The notes under the pieces were generated by a model that had not been told where the DNA came from, did no database searches, and saw nothing but the letters and a program-made list of their open reading frames with translations. Shown in pieces: positions 8,388 through 18,100 of a stretch of DNA of 34,065 bases (its first letter is position 1; each line of letters opens with the position of its first letter). The position numbers were made by a program, and so were the translations under genes. Source of the stretch: Anaerolineae bacterium (GTDB lineage: Bacteria; Chloroflexota; Anaerolineae; E26-bin7); contig JAOZOT010000006.1 in NCBI GenBank assembly GCA_029933115.1, forward strand, positions 1-34,065, in the 5' to 3' direction.

Positions 8388-8415
8388 TTATATTCCTCCC
8401 GGGGGGCCAATGGTT

Positions 8416-10512
8416 TCAGAGAGCAAAACAGTAATCTTCGACAGCAGCAAGTTCAAGGTACATCCAATCCTGCAGACAGCGATACCGGTCCTGGAGGTTC
8501 TTTTCTCTCTCCTGTAAAGCCTCTTCTACGTGAGAGGAGAGTTCAGCCAATTTCTTCTTGAGATTGGCCAGTTGCTTCTCATCGCTCGGATCAGCAGGCT
8601 GCATCTCGGCACTCTTAAGTTTGCCCCAGTTCTCGCGCAGCCGTCCGAGATAGTGATCTTCCAGCAACAGGTTCTTCCCCTCGCTATGCACACGGTGATA
8701 GTCACGCTCCTCTTCAAGCAGACGGTATAGACCGCTCAGGAGCGGATTATTGGGCGTGACTCGAAGCACTGCACTTACATCTTCTATAGCCTCCTCCAGC
8801 GTGGGCGAGTCGCCGATGGCTCGCAATCCCCGCTCAAAAGCCCTTTCCACGTCTTGGCCAGCTTGAACAATGCCTTCTACCTCTCTCTGCTCCGATGTCG
8901 GATCGCCATAAATCTGATCTAGCCAGGTGAGTATTTGCGTATCTTGTTTTGCCAGCGGATTCCGCAGGGACAACACTCTTGAGAACAGAGTCGAAGCTTC
9001 TTGGAAAGCTCCCTGCTCTTTCAGAAGACGTGCTTTTGTCAATGCCAGCCGATAGCCGGCTTCCTGCCACAGCCGAACTTTGACTGTTTTCCATCTTACT
9101 TCTCGTTCGCCTTCTACCTCTTTTCGCCAACTGTCTATCTTTTTGTCATCCAGCTCTTGCTCCACTTGGACGTCTGCCGGTCGGTCGAATTTGAGCATCA
9201 GTTCGCTACGCTCATATAAGGGCCTGATTTCTTCCCAGCGTTTTCCGGCCTGGTAGGCCAATTCAATTATTTGCCTAAGCCGGCTCAGGTGGAGGCGTTG
9301 AACAGGATCGTAGCCGTACTCCTTCTCCAGGTTCTTGATTTCATCCAGGGCCTTGTCCCATTGGGACTTGTACAATGCCTCCTTCATCGGGCGGAAAGGC
9401 GCTTCCACCACTGCGCGCCACAAGGCGCGATGGACGTTATCAAAGCCCGTCGGTTTACGGTCGCCCCACGCCTCAACCCGCAGGCGGAGCACATCGGCGG
9501 CTCGCAGAGCATCCTCAACTCTGTCCCGCTCCACAAACTTCAGGCTTGCAACATCCTCATAGACAGACTTGAACTCTTTCTCCAGTGTCTGGGATTCAGT
9601 TTGCCAGAGGTCAACCTGATGTCCCACGTCCCTCAAGAAATCTGACGCATCCAGGTAGCGCCGCTCCGGGGCAGGATGTAGAAGCCTAGACAAAATCTGG
9701 CGGGTGCCGAAGGAAAGTTGGGACCAGATCGGGTTTCTCTCCAGCGGCTCTTCTAACTGCCAGCCTGCTCCTCGCCGAAAGCGAGGCTCAACCCCCAGCA
9801 GCATCCGATGCCAGAGGATGCCAAAGCGAAACAGGTCCAGGGCAATTGTCCCGTGTGGGCCGGGAGAAGCCACTTTGGTCACGTTCCAATCCAAGACCGT
9901 CAGGCGACCGGGGGGAGACACCCGCCAATGGGTCAGTGCTTCCCGGTCGCCCTGCTTGAAATCGTATTCCTTTTGCCAGCGCAGGTCGGCCAGCTTGCGG
10001 TCGGCACAGGTAAGGCCGGCATCATGTAGGATAGCGAGCATCTCGGCATACTGGCGGGCTATCTCCAGGGCCAGCGGCTCCGGCAGACGCAGGTCTGGCG
10101 GGTAGTCCAGCAGCAGGTCGTGGGCGCCGATGCCGGTGACAAGCTCTTGGACCAGGGCGAGGAAAGTGATCCACCCACCCTCCAGGTATACATCCTGCCG
10201 CAGGTCGCTTTCATTGGCCGGGAAAAGGACACGGGGGAAGTAATGGGTTCCCTTACGCTGCTCTGCCTCGGCCAGGGTACGCAGGTTGCGCCACTCTCGC
10301 ACCAGGGCCTGGTGCCACCGCTCTTCCGCCCGGGCAACCTTGACAGCCACGTGCTGGATAGGATCCTCCGGGGCCTCCGGGTTCACACCCAGGAAGACAA
10401 CGGCGGTGGCTCCGCCGCCTAGCACTTTCTTCAGACGGTAGCGGTTTATACCCAGGCTCAGGGTGCGGCCGAGGAGGAAGTCCGGGGATACGTTTTGGTC
10501 AGTCACCACCAT
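8416..10512 (-). CDS. Protein-kinase-like protein with long helical C-terminal tail
   Basis: A 698-aa protein. Residues about 24-300 match the Ser/Thr protein kinase fold. They include a Gly-rich loop GGGATAVVFLG (32-42), the VAVK lysine (K58), an alpha-C-type Glu (E73), an HRD-like loop ADRKLADL with D171 and K173, a DFG-equivalent DWN (208-210), and an alpha-F Asp in ALDLFRFG (D226). The HRD His/Arg are replaced (C-A-D), the Asn five residues after the catalytic Asp is Asp176, and DFG is DWN. It is therefore atypical: either active with altered metal binding or a pseudokinase. Residues 300-698 are charged helices with TPR-like pairs (for example LKEQGAFQEASTLFSRVL). No membrane segment is seen. 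I prefer ATG 10512 (AGAGG about 9 bases upstream) over ATG 10533, which lacks a site and would add 7 residues. It sits between membrane-protein and scaffold genes and probably signals within the assembly. Confidence 0.8.
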   Translation of the reverse strand: MVVTDQNVSPDFLLGRTLSLGINRYRLKKVLGGGATAVVFLGVNPEAPEDPIQHVAVKVARAEERWHQALVREWRNLRTLAEAEQRKGTHYFPRVLFPANESDLRQDVYLEGGWITFLALVQELVTGIGAHDLLLDYPPDLRLPEPLALEIARQYAEMLAILHDAGLTCADRKLADLRWQKEYDFKQGDREALTHWRVSPPGRLTVLDWNVTKVASPGPHGTIALDLFRFGILWHRMLLGVEPRFRRGAGWQLEEPLERNPIWSQLSFGTRQILSRLLHPAPERRYLDASDFLRDVGHQVDLWQTESQTLEKEFKSVYEDVASLKFVERDRVEDALRAADVLRLRVEAWGDRKPTGFDNVHRALWRAVVEAPFRPMKEALYKSQWDKALDEIKNLEKEYGYDPVQRLHLSRLRQIIELAYQAGKRWEEIRPLYERSELMLKFDRPADVQVEQELDDKKIDSWRKEVEGEREVRWKTVKVRLWQEAGYRLALTKARLLKEQGAFQEASTLFSRVLSLRNPLAKQDTQILTWLDQIYGDPTSEQREVEGIVQAGQDVERAFERGLRAIGDSPTLEEAIEDVSAVLRVTPNNPLLSGLYRLLEEERDYHRVHSEGKNLLLEDHYLGRLRENWGKLKSAEMQPADPSDEKQLANLKKKLAELSSHVEEALQEREKNLQDRYRCLQDWMYLELAAVEDYCFAL

Positions 10513-10548
10513 ACTATTCGCCTCTATAACCATCAGAATAAATGGGCA

Positions 10549-11355
10549 TCATTTGATTATAACTTTCACAGCACACTTTACATCTGTCATAGAGTTCCCA
10601 TCTTTGCTAGCTGTAAAGAAAATGGGCAAAAGCCAATATTCGCCAGAGGGGGGATTATCCCATGTCTCTTCGATGAGCTTTTCTTTTATCGCCTTTCTCT
10701 CCCCCAAGCATATCCAGGATAAGGGGTTTTTTGTAGTTGGCTCCCCAGTGACATAACGAATTTCATAGTGGGTGTAGCCATCCAACTTACCTTTCAAACG
10801 TATCCGGATCGAAATATCTTCCGATTCCTTGAAACTAAACACAGAATTATGAGCAGGCAACTCGAAGTAGAAAGGCCCTTCACCTTCTCCGAAGCAGGGT
10901 GGGATTGGAGGAGGTGGGGGAGGTGGGGGGGGTGGGGGGGTGGGTGTTGGAGTAGGAGTGGGTGTATCGGTGGGGGTTGATGTAGGTGTAGGAGTGGGTG
11001 TATCGGTGGGGGTTAATGTAGGTGTAGGCGTAATGGTTGGGAGCATGGATATCCGTGACCCCTGGGTTGCTCGCACAATAGGCACAGATATGCCTTGCGA
11101 GGTCGAGAGAGAATATCCTATCACTGTGGGAGGCAAGATTAAGCCGAGCCCAACCCCCGCCAATAGCACTGCAAAAATCCCTCCAATTATCGCTGTCTTC
11201 CACTCATTTTCCAAGGTTTCCCAAAAGTTTTGGCGTTTGTAGAAGAAAACACCAATAATGGTCAACAGACTGACAAAGCCGGCTGAAAGCGTAACCCAAA
11301 GAAAATTCAAAATGTTACCAACGAGGAAGTTAGTAAACCATGTACCGATATTCAT
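10549..11355 (-). CDS. Two-TM membrane protein with Thr-Pro/polyproline stalk and small ectodomain
   Basis: A 268-aa protein. Hydrophobic segments lie at about 14-39 and 54-74, with a short basic/acidic loop between them. Residues 105-153 are a Thr-Pro repeat running into eleven consecutive prolines. Residues 154-268 form a beta-rich domain with Cys154 and later Cys residues, containing an immunoglobulin-like alternation around KESEDISIRIRLKGKLDG and ending AVKVIIK. No named family is recognised. The ectodomain probably sits outside on a rigid stalk. It begins 18 bases after the 709-aa membrane protein and ends 36 bases before the kinase start, so it is in the same operon. Ribosome site AGGAG lies 15 bases upstream of the start, with a closer AGGG, so initiation strength is uncertain. 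The polyproline run should require EF-P for efficient translation. Confidence 0.75.
   Translation of the reverse strand: MNIGTWFTNFLVGNILNFLWVTLSAGFVSLLTIIGVFFYKRQNFWETLENEWKTAIIGGIFAVLLAGVGLGLILPPTVIGYSLSTSQGISVPIVRATQGSRISMLPTITPTPTLTPTDTPTPTPTSTPTDTPTPTPTPTPPPPPPPPPPPIPPCFGEGEGPFYFELPAHNSVFSFKESEDISIRIRLKGKLDGYTHYEIRYVTGEPTTKNPLSWICLGERKAIKEKLIEETWDNPPSGEYWLLPIFFTASKDGNSMTDVKCAVKVIIK
10898..11026. repeat. Low-complexity G-rich tract and two 36-bp tandem repeats (stalk-coding)
   Basis: On the plus strand, positions 10898-10944 contain several runs of three to eight G, a candidate G-quadruplex opposite the proline codons. Positions 10951-11026 contain two nearly identical 36-bp units (one substitution visible, GATGTAGG against AATGTAGG) encoding Thr-Pro repeats of the stalk. 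Such tracts vary in length between strains by slippage. Confidence 0.75.
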
Positions 11356-11373
11356 GACCCTGCTTACTCCTTC

Positions 11374-13503
11374 TTAACGTACTTTGATAATGCTAATAAT
11401 CAAAATACCTTGGACCATGAGAGTGACAACAGAAAGGCCGATACTCAGCCGTATTTGAAGAGGTGTTCTTAGAGGTGATGTTGAGGGAGGTAATGTTGAG
11501 GTGGTTGATGCATTTCTCCACGCCAGATGTATTGGTGGGGATTCGCACCAGCCAGTCGTCACTTTCAGGTAGGCTGCGTTGGCCGTCTCCGCATCAAGGA
11601 GATATGGTAATCTGGCTGTAAAACCCAGTCTGTCTCTTGTTCCCTTGGCTGTTTCAACCATCTCCTGGAGTGGCTGCAAGTCAGGCTCCTCGAATCCGCG
11701 GCCGCTAGTAGGGGCGGGGACAAAGATCGTTTTCTGAGACGTAATCTGAGCTGACGGCAGAGGTGAACGTCCTATTTCGATGACAAAGATGGTATTAGGC
11801 TTGGTTTCCGTTTCGAAAATTTCGTAGGAATCGCCTTGAAGGGGCTTGCTGCGCCACCTTATAATTACAAGTAAGCGCGGTATCTTTTCTTCTACCCCCA
11901 CATCCTTAAACTCTTGCGGTATTTGGGCTTGATATACCTTCTTAGATATATCCTCATTTTCCTCCTGGCCTTCATTCTGATAGAGGCACTGTTGTACCAC
12001 GTAACTCATCCTATTATACATGCCTTCTCCAGTAAAACTTTCCGCTCTGTGCCCGTTCTCGTCATCCTGCGCGTAAATGGGATGCCCAGGATCTATATTT
12101 CCACACTTCCATGTGCAAAAAACGGCTCCGAGATCGCTTTGATTGGGAATCCCGTTGAAGTGGAAGGCGCTCACAGACCGCGCTATTACTTCATGCCAGA
12201 AGTTCTCTTCATCTCTCACCCCACCACTAACTTCAGGCAGTAGAGGATTATCTTGAGGGTCATAGATGACATCTCGATCAAGGTCGAACAGGAATTGTAC
12301 ATATAATGGGGGTAAGAGAGACGGTGGCTTCGTCAGTGGAATAGGGACAACAACTGCTGTTCCGGAATCGGATATCGAAGATAGGTTCAAGTGAAGCGAC
12401 TTAACTTGAACCAGCTTGTTGGTGATGCGCAGTTTACCTTTCACAAACCACCCTGGCGGTGTAGCGCTGTCACCCGGCATGAAACTCAACTGGGCATCAG
12501 GAGTTTCAGAGTCTAATTCAAAGCAAAGCGTGCCTGTCTGAAGCGATGGGCCGGATGAAGGTGAAGCAAGCACTTGTCCTTTCAGGCTTGAGAGAAGGGT
12601 CAGAAAGACCAGGGTTGTGGCCAGGACCAGCCCGGCAACAGATAAGGGGTCTAAGAACTCAAAGTGTAAATGTCTCCCTACCCAAAAACATTCTCCGGCC
12701 TTTACGGTGCTTGATGGCTGTTCGGAATCCGGGCCGAAGCATGGTTCGCCGTTTCTTTCCGGCTGTTCCTCCAGCCGATGCCCTTTTAAAGTTTTATCTT
12801 TTGGATCATGAACCAGATGAACCCACTTCTTGTCTGCCTCACGAGGCGGTTCCGAAGTCACCTGAATCACCTCACCCCGGCTCTCTAACTCAATGTATAA
12901 ATTCTCTTTCTCAATGGTACAGTCATCCCCCGCTTTCCAATCCTTCCCTTCAAAAGAGAGTTTTCCAATGTGTGGTTCATCACTCCTTAGGAAGCGAAGC
13001 TGGAAACCGTGGGATGACTCGGGTGGTTGAGCAGCGACCTCACCGGACTCCTTCTGCCTTCTGAACCACATGATTATTGGGATCGGTATCCATATGAGGC
13101 TGGCCAGTGCCAGAAGAATCTGGGTGCGTGCCAATGTTCTCAAGTAGTAAAGAAGGCTAGTCACTTCATCAGGCGACAACTGCCATTCGCTGACAGCGTC
13201 ACTTTTCACGACCTTTAGCACTTCTAATGGGTTCCGGGCGTGTAACCAGAGTATCCACCAACACGCGCAGGCGATGATAGAAAAAAACCAGGCCCAGTTA
13301 TGTGGCTGCTGTACCAATTCCCTAAATGAGCGTCTTGGAGGTAACAGCAAAGCAACGACCAGTCCAATGGAAAGAAAAAACGTTGCTACCCACAGAACTG
13401 GACCCCAGCCATCCCATACGCCACATTTGGCACACCAAAGGAGATGGGGGTTGTTCACCTGCATTTCTGAGAAGATTTGTGCCCAAGTAATTTGTCCACC
13501 CAT
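11374..13503 (-). CDS. Multi-pass membrane protein with large secreted domain, 709 aa
   Basis: Membrane segments lie at about 34-55, 70-88, 125-146, 286-306 and 684-706. A CxxC (C24/C27) precedes the first. Residues 150-285, between segments three and four, are a beta-rich soluble region (GDDCTIEKENLYIELESRG, then ECFWVGRHLHFEFLD). Its strand pattern and position next to a kinase gene loosely suggest an FHA-like fold, but I cannot confirm the phosphothreonine-binding residues. Residues 310-680 are a second, larger beta-rich region (for example PLYVQFLFDLDRDVIYDP, TIFVIEIGRSPLP). Topology places the two soluble regions on opposite sides. The start has a strong GGAGGAGGAATAA site. Neighbours are the 530-aa helical protein (20 bases upstream) and the stalked two-TM protein (18 bases downstream). 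No named family is recognised. Confidence 0.75.
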   Translation of the reverse strand: MGGQITWAQIFSEMQVNNPHLLWCAKCGVWDGWGPVLWVATFFLSIGLVVALLLPPRRSFRELVQQPHNWAWFFSIIACACWWILWLHARNPLEVLKVVKSDAVSEWQLSPDEVTSLLYYLRTLARTQILLALASLIWIPIPIIMWFRRQKESGEVAAQPPESSHGFQLRFLRSDEPHIGKLSFEGKDWKAGDDCTIEKENLYIELESRGEVIQVTSEPPREADKKWVHLVHDPKDKTLKGHRLEEQPERNGEPCFGPDSEQPSSTVKAGECFWVGRHLHFEFLDPLSVAGLVLATTLVFLTLLSSLKGQVLASPSSGPSLQTGTLCFELDSETPDAQLSFMPGDSATPPGWFVKGKLRITNKLVQVKSLHLNLSSISDSGTAVVVPIPLTKPPSLLPPLYVQFLFDLDRDVIYDPQDNPLLPEVSGGVRDEENFWHEVIARSVSAFHFNGIPNQSDLGAVFCTWKCGNIDPGHPIYAQDDENGHRAESFTGEGMYNRMSYVVQQCLYQNEGQEENEDISKKVYQAQIPQEFKDVGVEEKIPRLLVIIRWRSKPLQGDSYEIFETETKPNTIFVIEIGRSPLPSAQITSQKTIFVPAPTSGRGFEEPDLQPLQEMVETAKGTRDRLGFTARLPYLLDAETANAAYLKVTTGWCESPPIHLAWRNASTTSTLPPSTSPLRTPLQIRLSIGLSVVTLMVQGILIISIIKVR

Positions 13504-13523
13504 TTATTCCTCCTCCCTGGCGT

Positions 13524-15116
13524 TCAAACTTTTTGACAACGCTCGACAATCTGTTGAGCCTTTTGATATACATCCTCAAACCCCGGCAGGTTTTGCGTTC
13601 GACCAAGTACGCTATCGGCAAGACGCCGGGCCGTCTCCAGATCACCATCCCATGAAGCGGCCTCAGCCTTGCGAAGCAAGGTGTTCCAATGCACCTTGAG
13701 CCAGGGGGAGAGGTACTCACGGGTTTTGTTCACCTCACGCAGGCGGGGAGCCAGACGGCCGGCCTCTATCACTAAATCCCAAGCTGCCTCCAGATCTTCA
13801 GGTCGCCGTTCTTTAGCTTCCTCCAAAAGTTGAAGAGCTCGCTCTTGCTGTTCCAATGCTGTACTAATCACTTTATCGTAGTAAGCCTGTAACTCCTCAC
13901 GCTCAGCAGATGGGAGAAATTCCAAAGACAACGCTTGCTCAATCCAATCCGCTGCTTGCTTAGGATCACCTGCTAATGTCTCCACCGCTTTCTCTTTATA
14001 CTCCTCTGCCTTGCGGCTGGCATATTCTTGGGCCAGGTTTGATAGATGGTTGATGGCCTCTTGAGCCGGCATGTTTCCCGTGAGCACCAGACCTTCGGCC
14101 TCCCATTCGAATCGGGGTAATTGCTTATGGCCTTCATGATACAGTCGTTCCAATTCGTCAATTATATCTTTAAAATTTCCCTGATTGACCTGAACAATCA
14201 GTGCCTCTACCTTACGATGTGCTTCGTTCCAATGCATTTTGGCTTCTTGAAGAAGCTCCTGGAACCCCTGCTCATTGGGATAGGTCTCGCTTGTATGACG
14301 GGCCAGGGCCATTGCTTCTTCATACCGGTCCAACAACATAAACGGTGAATGCCATAGTTTCTCCAGACGCTGACGAGTATTTTGCAGATGCAGGGACACT
14401 TCTCTGCGACGCTGATAGGCCTGCCAGCGCTCGGATAGGATTTCCAGCTCAAGGCGGTCGAGATCGCAGGCTATCAGTTCAGCTAATATGGCTTGTCCCC
14501 GGTCCAGATCAGCCTTATTTAATCCCTCAGGGCCTTTAGCGAAGAGACCCTCTAGCTCCCTCGTCAGCAATTCCGCATATATCTGGCGCTGTTTCTCAAT
14601 CTTTTGCCCTGTTTCTTCGACTGCCTTGAGTTGCTCCTCGTCGGCAAACTGGTGGGCCTTTTGCAGTGCATCCAGAGCTTCTTTAAACCGCTTTTCCTCA
14701 CTACAGGCGCGTACCTGGTTCATTAATCTTCGAAAACGACTAGACCTTGCGCTTATTGCTTTCTGGTAATGCTTCTCCCAGCGCTGGTTCAGAGCCTGGA
14801 CATCACTGGAGCCAATTTTATTTAAAGCTTCCAACGCCTGCTCAACAGAGGTCCTGTGTTCCTGCGATACCTTTACAGGTTGTAATTGGAGGACGCTTTC
14901 CACCATCTGAGACAGGGTCTGCACCCGTTGCTGGTGCAGAGTCTCAACTTTATCTTTCACTTCTCTTACGCGCTCAACCAAAGCGGGAGAGGGATCGGCG
15001 AAGTCCAGGGCCGCCTCAAGCTCTCGCCTGGCTTCCTCAAAACGATCTTGTTGGGCCAGCCAGATAGCCCGATCCAGGTAGTGAGTGACAACTTCTCGTC
15101 TCACTGCCTCTTTCAT
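13524..15116 (-). CDS. TPR/coiled-coil scaffold protein, paralogue of the 1495-aa protein
   Basis: A 530-aa, fully helical, soluble protein with no signal or membrane segment. Residues about 128-530 align with residues 9-420 of the 1495-aa protein at 29286-33773. Shared landmarks are RFKEALDALQKAH/RFDEALQKLQDAY, the LERW/LSERW turn, QGFQELLQEAK/LQFQELLKETK, VNQGNFKDIIDEL/VQGNFKPLIEEL and QAADWIEQALSLEFL/AAADWIKEALGFEYL. Residues 10-125 are an additional copy of the first roughly 120 residues of that module (QQDRFEEARRELEAA; QRWEKHYQKA), so this protein is A-A-B while the long one is A-B plus an extension. Its start overlaps the stop of the tubulin-fusion gene (ATGA), with GGAGG about 10 bases upstream, implying coupled translation. 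It probably acts as a cytoplasmic scaffold binding the tubulin domain; this is inference. Confidence 0.8.
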   Translation of the reverse strand: MKEAVRREVVTHYLDRAIWLAQQDRFEEARRELEAALDFADPSPALVERVREVKDKVETLHQQRVQTLSQMVESVLQLQPVKVSQEHRTSVEQALEALNKIGSSDVQALNQRWEKHYQKAISARSSRFRRLMNQVRACSEEKRFKEALDALQKAHQFADEEQLKAVEETGQKIEKQRQIYAELLTRELEGLFAKGPEGLNKADLDRGQAILAELIACDLDRLELEILSERWQAYQRRREVSLHLQNTRQRLEKLWHSPFMLLDRYEEAMALARHTSETYPNEQGFQELLQEAKMHWNEAHRKVEALIVQVNQGNFKDIIDELERLYHEGHKQLPRFEWEAEGLVLTGNMPAQEAINHLSNLAQEYASRKAEEYKEKAVETLAGDPKQAADWIEQALSLEFLPSAEREELQAYYDKVISTALEQQERALQLLEEAKERRPEDLEAAWDLVIEAGRLAPRLREVNKTREYLSPWLKVHWNTLLRKAEAASWDGDLETARRLADSVLGRTQNLPGFEDVYQKAQQIVERCQKV

Positions 15117-18100
15117 CTACTCACCCCCTCCAGCTCATCCCGCACCACCAGGCGGGCGAAGGACCAGAAATCGTCTGCTCCAATTCGGGCCTCCCCGGCC
15201 AGGTCGGCTGGCTTCTGCGTCAAAAAGTCACGCAGAGTCTGGCTTGCCTGGGGGATATTGGCTGCTACCACTTCGGCCACCAGCCGGGCCAGTTCATCCG
15301 CGGAATACTGGTGCTGCACCACATCCGCGCGCGGATGGCCCAGCACAAAGCTCTGCATGGCCCGCACCACTAACGCCACCGGATCGTTCGGGCGGTCGCC
15401 CCGGGTCAGGGGTATCTCCTCCTGGTCGGGCAGCACCAGCACGTACCGCTCCCGCCATTCACCCCGCTCCTGGAAGCGACTACGTACTACCCACCCCAGG
15501 GCATAGGCCAGCACGAACTCCCGCGCCCGTTCCAGGTCTTCCAGGGCCGCCACAAAGTGAGGATGGAAAAGGCGCGGCGGCTCGTGCAGTTCGCCCAAGC
15601 GTTGCTCATAAGCTAAGGCGTGCCGCTCAGCGGCGAAGATATGGACAGGCTCTGGCTGCGAACGAACATCCCGCGCCCAGGAGATCTCACCCAAGCGGTG
15701 AGCATTCTTGTACTCCGTCTCCAAGCGGGCGACACAATCCAGCGCCGACAGGGGCAGGATATCCAGCGAGGTGATGAGAGCCGCGCTGTAGGGGTCGGTG
15801 GCATTGAGGCGTTGCACCTCTTCCCGCATATTGGCCACCAGTTGCACCTGCCGGGCAAAGGCATCGCGGCTGCGCACCGTCCGGTTCACCCACAGATAGC
15901 GATGGGGTTCCTGCTCGTGGGCCATGCCCACCCGCACTGTGGTCAGCGGCTCGGCCCAGGCTCGCGCTTCCTCGCTCTCCCGGCGTAGCAGCTTTTCATC
16001 CCGCCACAGGCCGCGCTCCTCATCGTCGAAGAAGGGGTCCAGCCGCAACTGCCAGACCTCCTGGCCGACAGCCTCGGCCAGGGCCAGCAGGCCGGCCAGG
16101 AACTGCTCCTGTCCCTGGGCGTCGGCAGTAAAGGTGATATCTTCCCAGTGGCGCAGGGCCAACTCCAGTCCGCCATCGGGCCGCTCCCGCCAGTAGAGCC
16201 GCTCCAGCCCCTCGCGGGTGAGGTAGGGAGCGAAGTAATCCCGGTACAGCAGGTTGAAGAACTCTTCATCCGCAAAGACCTGGCGCACCGATATGCGACG
16301 CATTTCCTCTCGCCGCTGCTGCTCCTGGGCCAACTGTTCCCGCAGCAAGTCCAGCAGCCCACGCCGGACCGGTTTTTGCCCCGGTGCACCGACTGGCGTC
16401 TGGCCCAGCAAGAAGTTAACACTCTGGGTCACCTGGGCCTGCACCTCGCCCACGATGCGTTCCTCCTGGCCGATGAGGTCGAGCAGCGCCTTGTGCCCGG
16501 CCTGCATCTCTGTGGGCACCTGACCGGCCAGGTATTCCGCCCGTTCCCGTGTCCGGCGCAGGGTGGCAGCCAGTTCATCCAGGAAGGCCAGGGTGTAGCC
16601 CAGCTTGCCGCTGCGGGCGGTGGTGATCTCATCCTCGGGCCGGCCGTTGAGCAGGCGCAGGACAGTGGCATTGAGCACCTGTCGGAAGTGGGTCAGGTGA
16701 TCTTTCACTCCATTAGGGGTCAGGCTGCGCCACTCCGGGGCCGGTCCTGCTCCCTGGGCCAGGTTGGCAACCAGGATGGTGGCGCCGCCGACCCCTTCAC
16801 CTCGCCCGGCCATCGTGCCCCGCAGAAAATGGTCGGCCATCACTGCTAACCCGTCGGGGTATTTATCCTGACAGAGGTCTGGCGAGAGAGTGATCTCCCG
16901 CCCCTTGAACTCTGGCCCGGCCAGGTACAGCACCAGCAGATCATGGGCAAAGCGTAGCTTGAGGCCGCGCGCCAGGTCACGCAGGGGCAGACGATAGGTG
17001 TAACCGCCCAGGGTGCTGACCACTGGCTCGCCCCGCTCCACCTGGACAGTGGCTGCCTGAGTGCGCAGATTGGCCCGCACCTCCTCCATCAGCCGGCTAC
17101 CCCGGTCAATGAAGGCTGTAATCAGGTCAGCCATCAGTGGGAACATCCCTCGCTCAGGTTCCAGGAGGGTCAGGGGGTACTGTGGCCGCTGACCGTCGAA
17201 GATAAATATCTCATCAAAGACGGACCATTCGATGTAGCCATTGAAGACCTCGTCGCGGCTCTCCTGATTATAGGTCATCGGGAAGGGTCTTCCTCGGGCC
17301 AGCAGAAAGCGTCCCAGTTCACGCAGGGTGGCCATGCTGTTCAGTGTCAACTGGGGCGAGCGAGTATGGACTACGAAAGCATTGTCGGTGGCCAGGAAAG
17401 CGGTGACGACAGCAGCGGCGTTCTCGCCTGTCACCTGTGTTGCCCGGCGAACCAGGTAGGCCACGTCGGCCAGGGTTCCGCTGCCAAAGCCACCGGCCAG
17501 CGAACCCACAATGATCACCCGGGCCTGCTCCTGGTACAACACCCGGCGCACGGCCTGGCTGAGGGTCTGCCACAGGCGAGAGGCCTCCCCCTGGTGAACG
17601 TCGTGGAAGACGACCGCCCGGCCCACAGGCCGTCGCTGGTGAGTGGTGCGGCGTACATCCATCTGGGCATCAGGCAGATGGCGAACGCGGGTGTATTCCT
17701 CAGCTGGGAACCAGCCTTGCATCTCCGGCTCAGCCTCTGGATCCTGGGCCATCCGCCGGATGAGGTCGCGCAGGTCTTCGCCCATAACCAGTTGCTCCTC
17801 ATCGCTAAGACTGACCCCGGCAAACTGCACCGTCAACTCCTGGCCCTGGACTATCTCCTGGGGAGCCGTATCCAAGAGCAACAGTTGCACCTGTTCTCGC
17901 CACTGCCCGGCTCCGGCATCCAACAGGTTCTTCTTGAGATGGGTCAGCACCCAGCGCCCGGTTCCGCCCAGACCGATGACCAACGTAGGGGCCGGGTCCC
18001 ATTCCGGGGGGAGACCCCGCCAGTGGGCTAGAAACTGCACCGGCCGGCGTGGTTCAGGTCGTCCACCCAGCGGGGGCAACGGGATCGGTGGTGACACTGC

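Noticed and set aside
10898-11026. CRISPR array
   Set aside because: Units are contiguous, in frame and encode Thr-Pro. There are no spacers and no cas genes.
10880-11242. Gly/Val-rich and His/Tyr-rich open frames opposite the Thr-Pro stalk
   Set aside because: They are low-complexity shadows of the stalk-coding repeats, with no start site or independent evidence.
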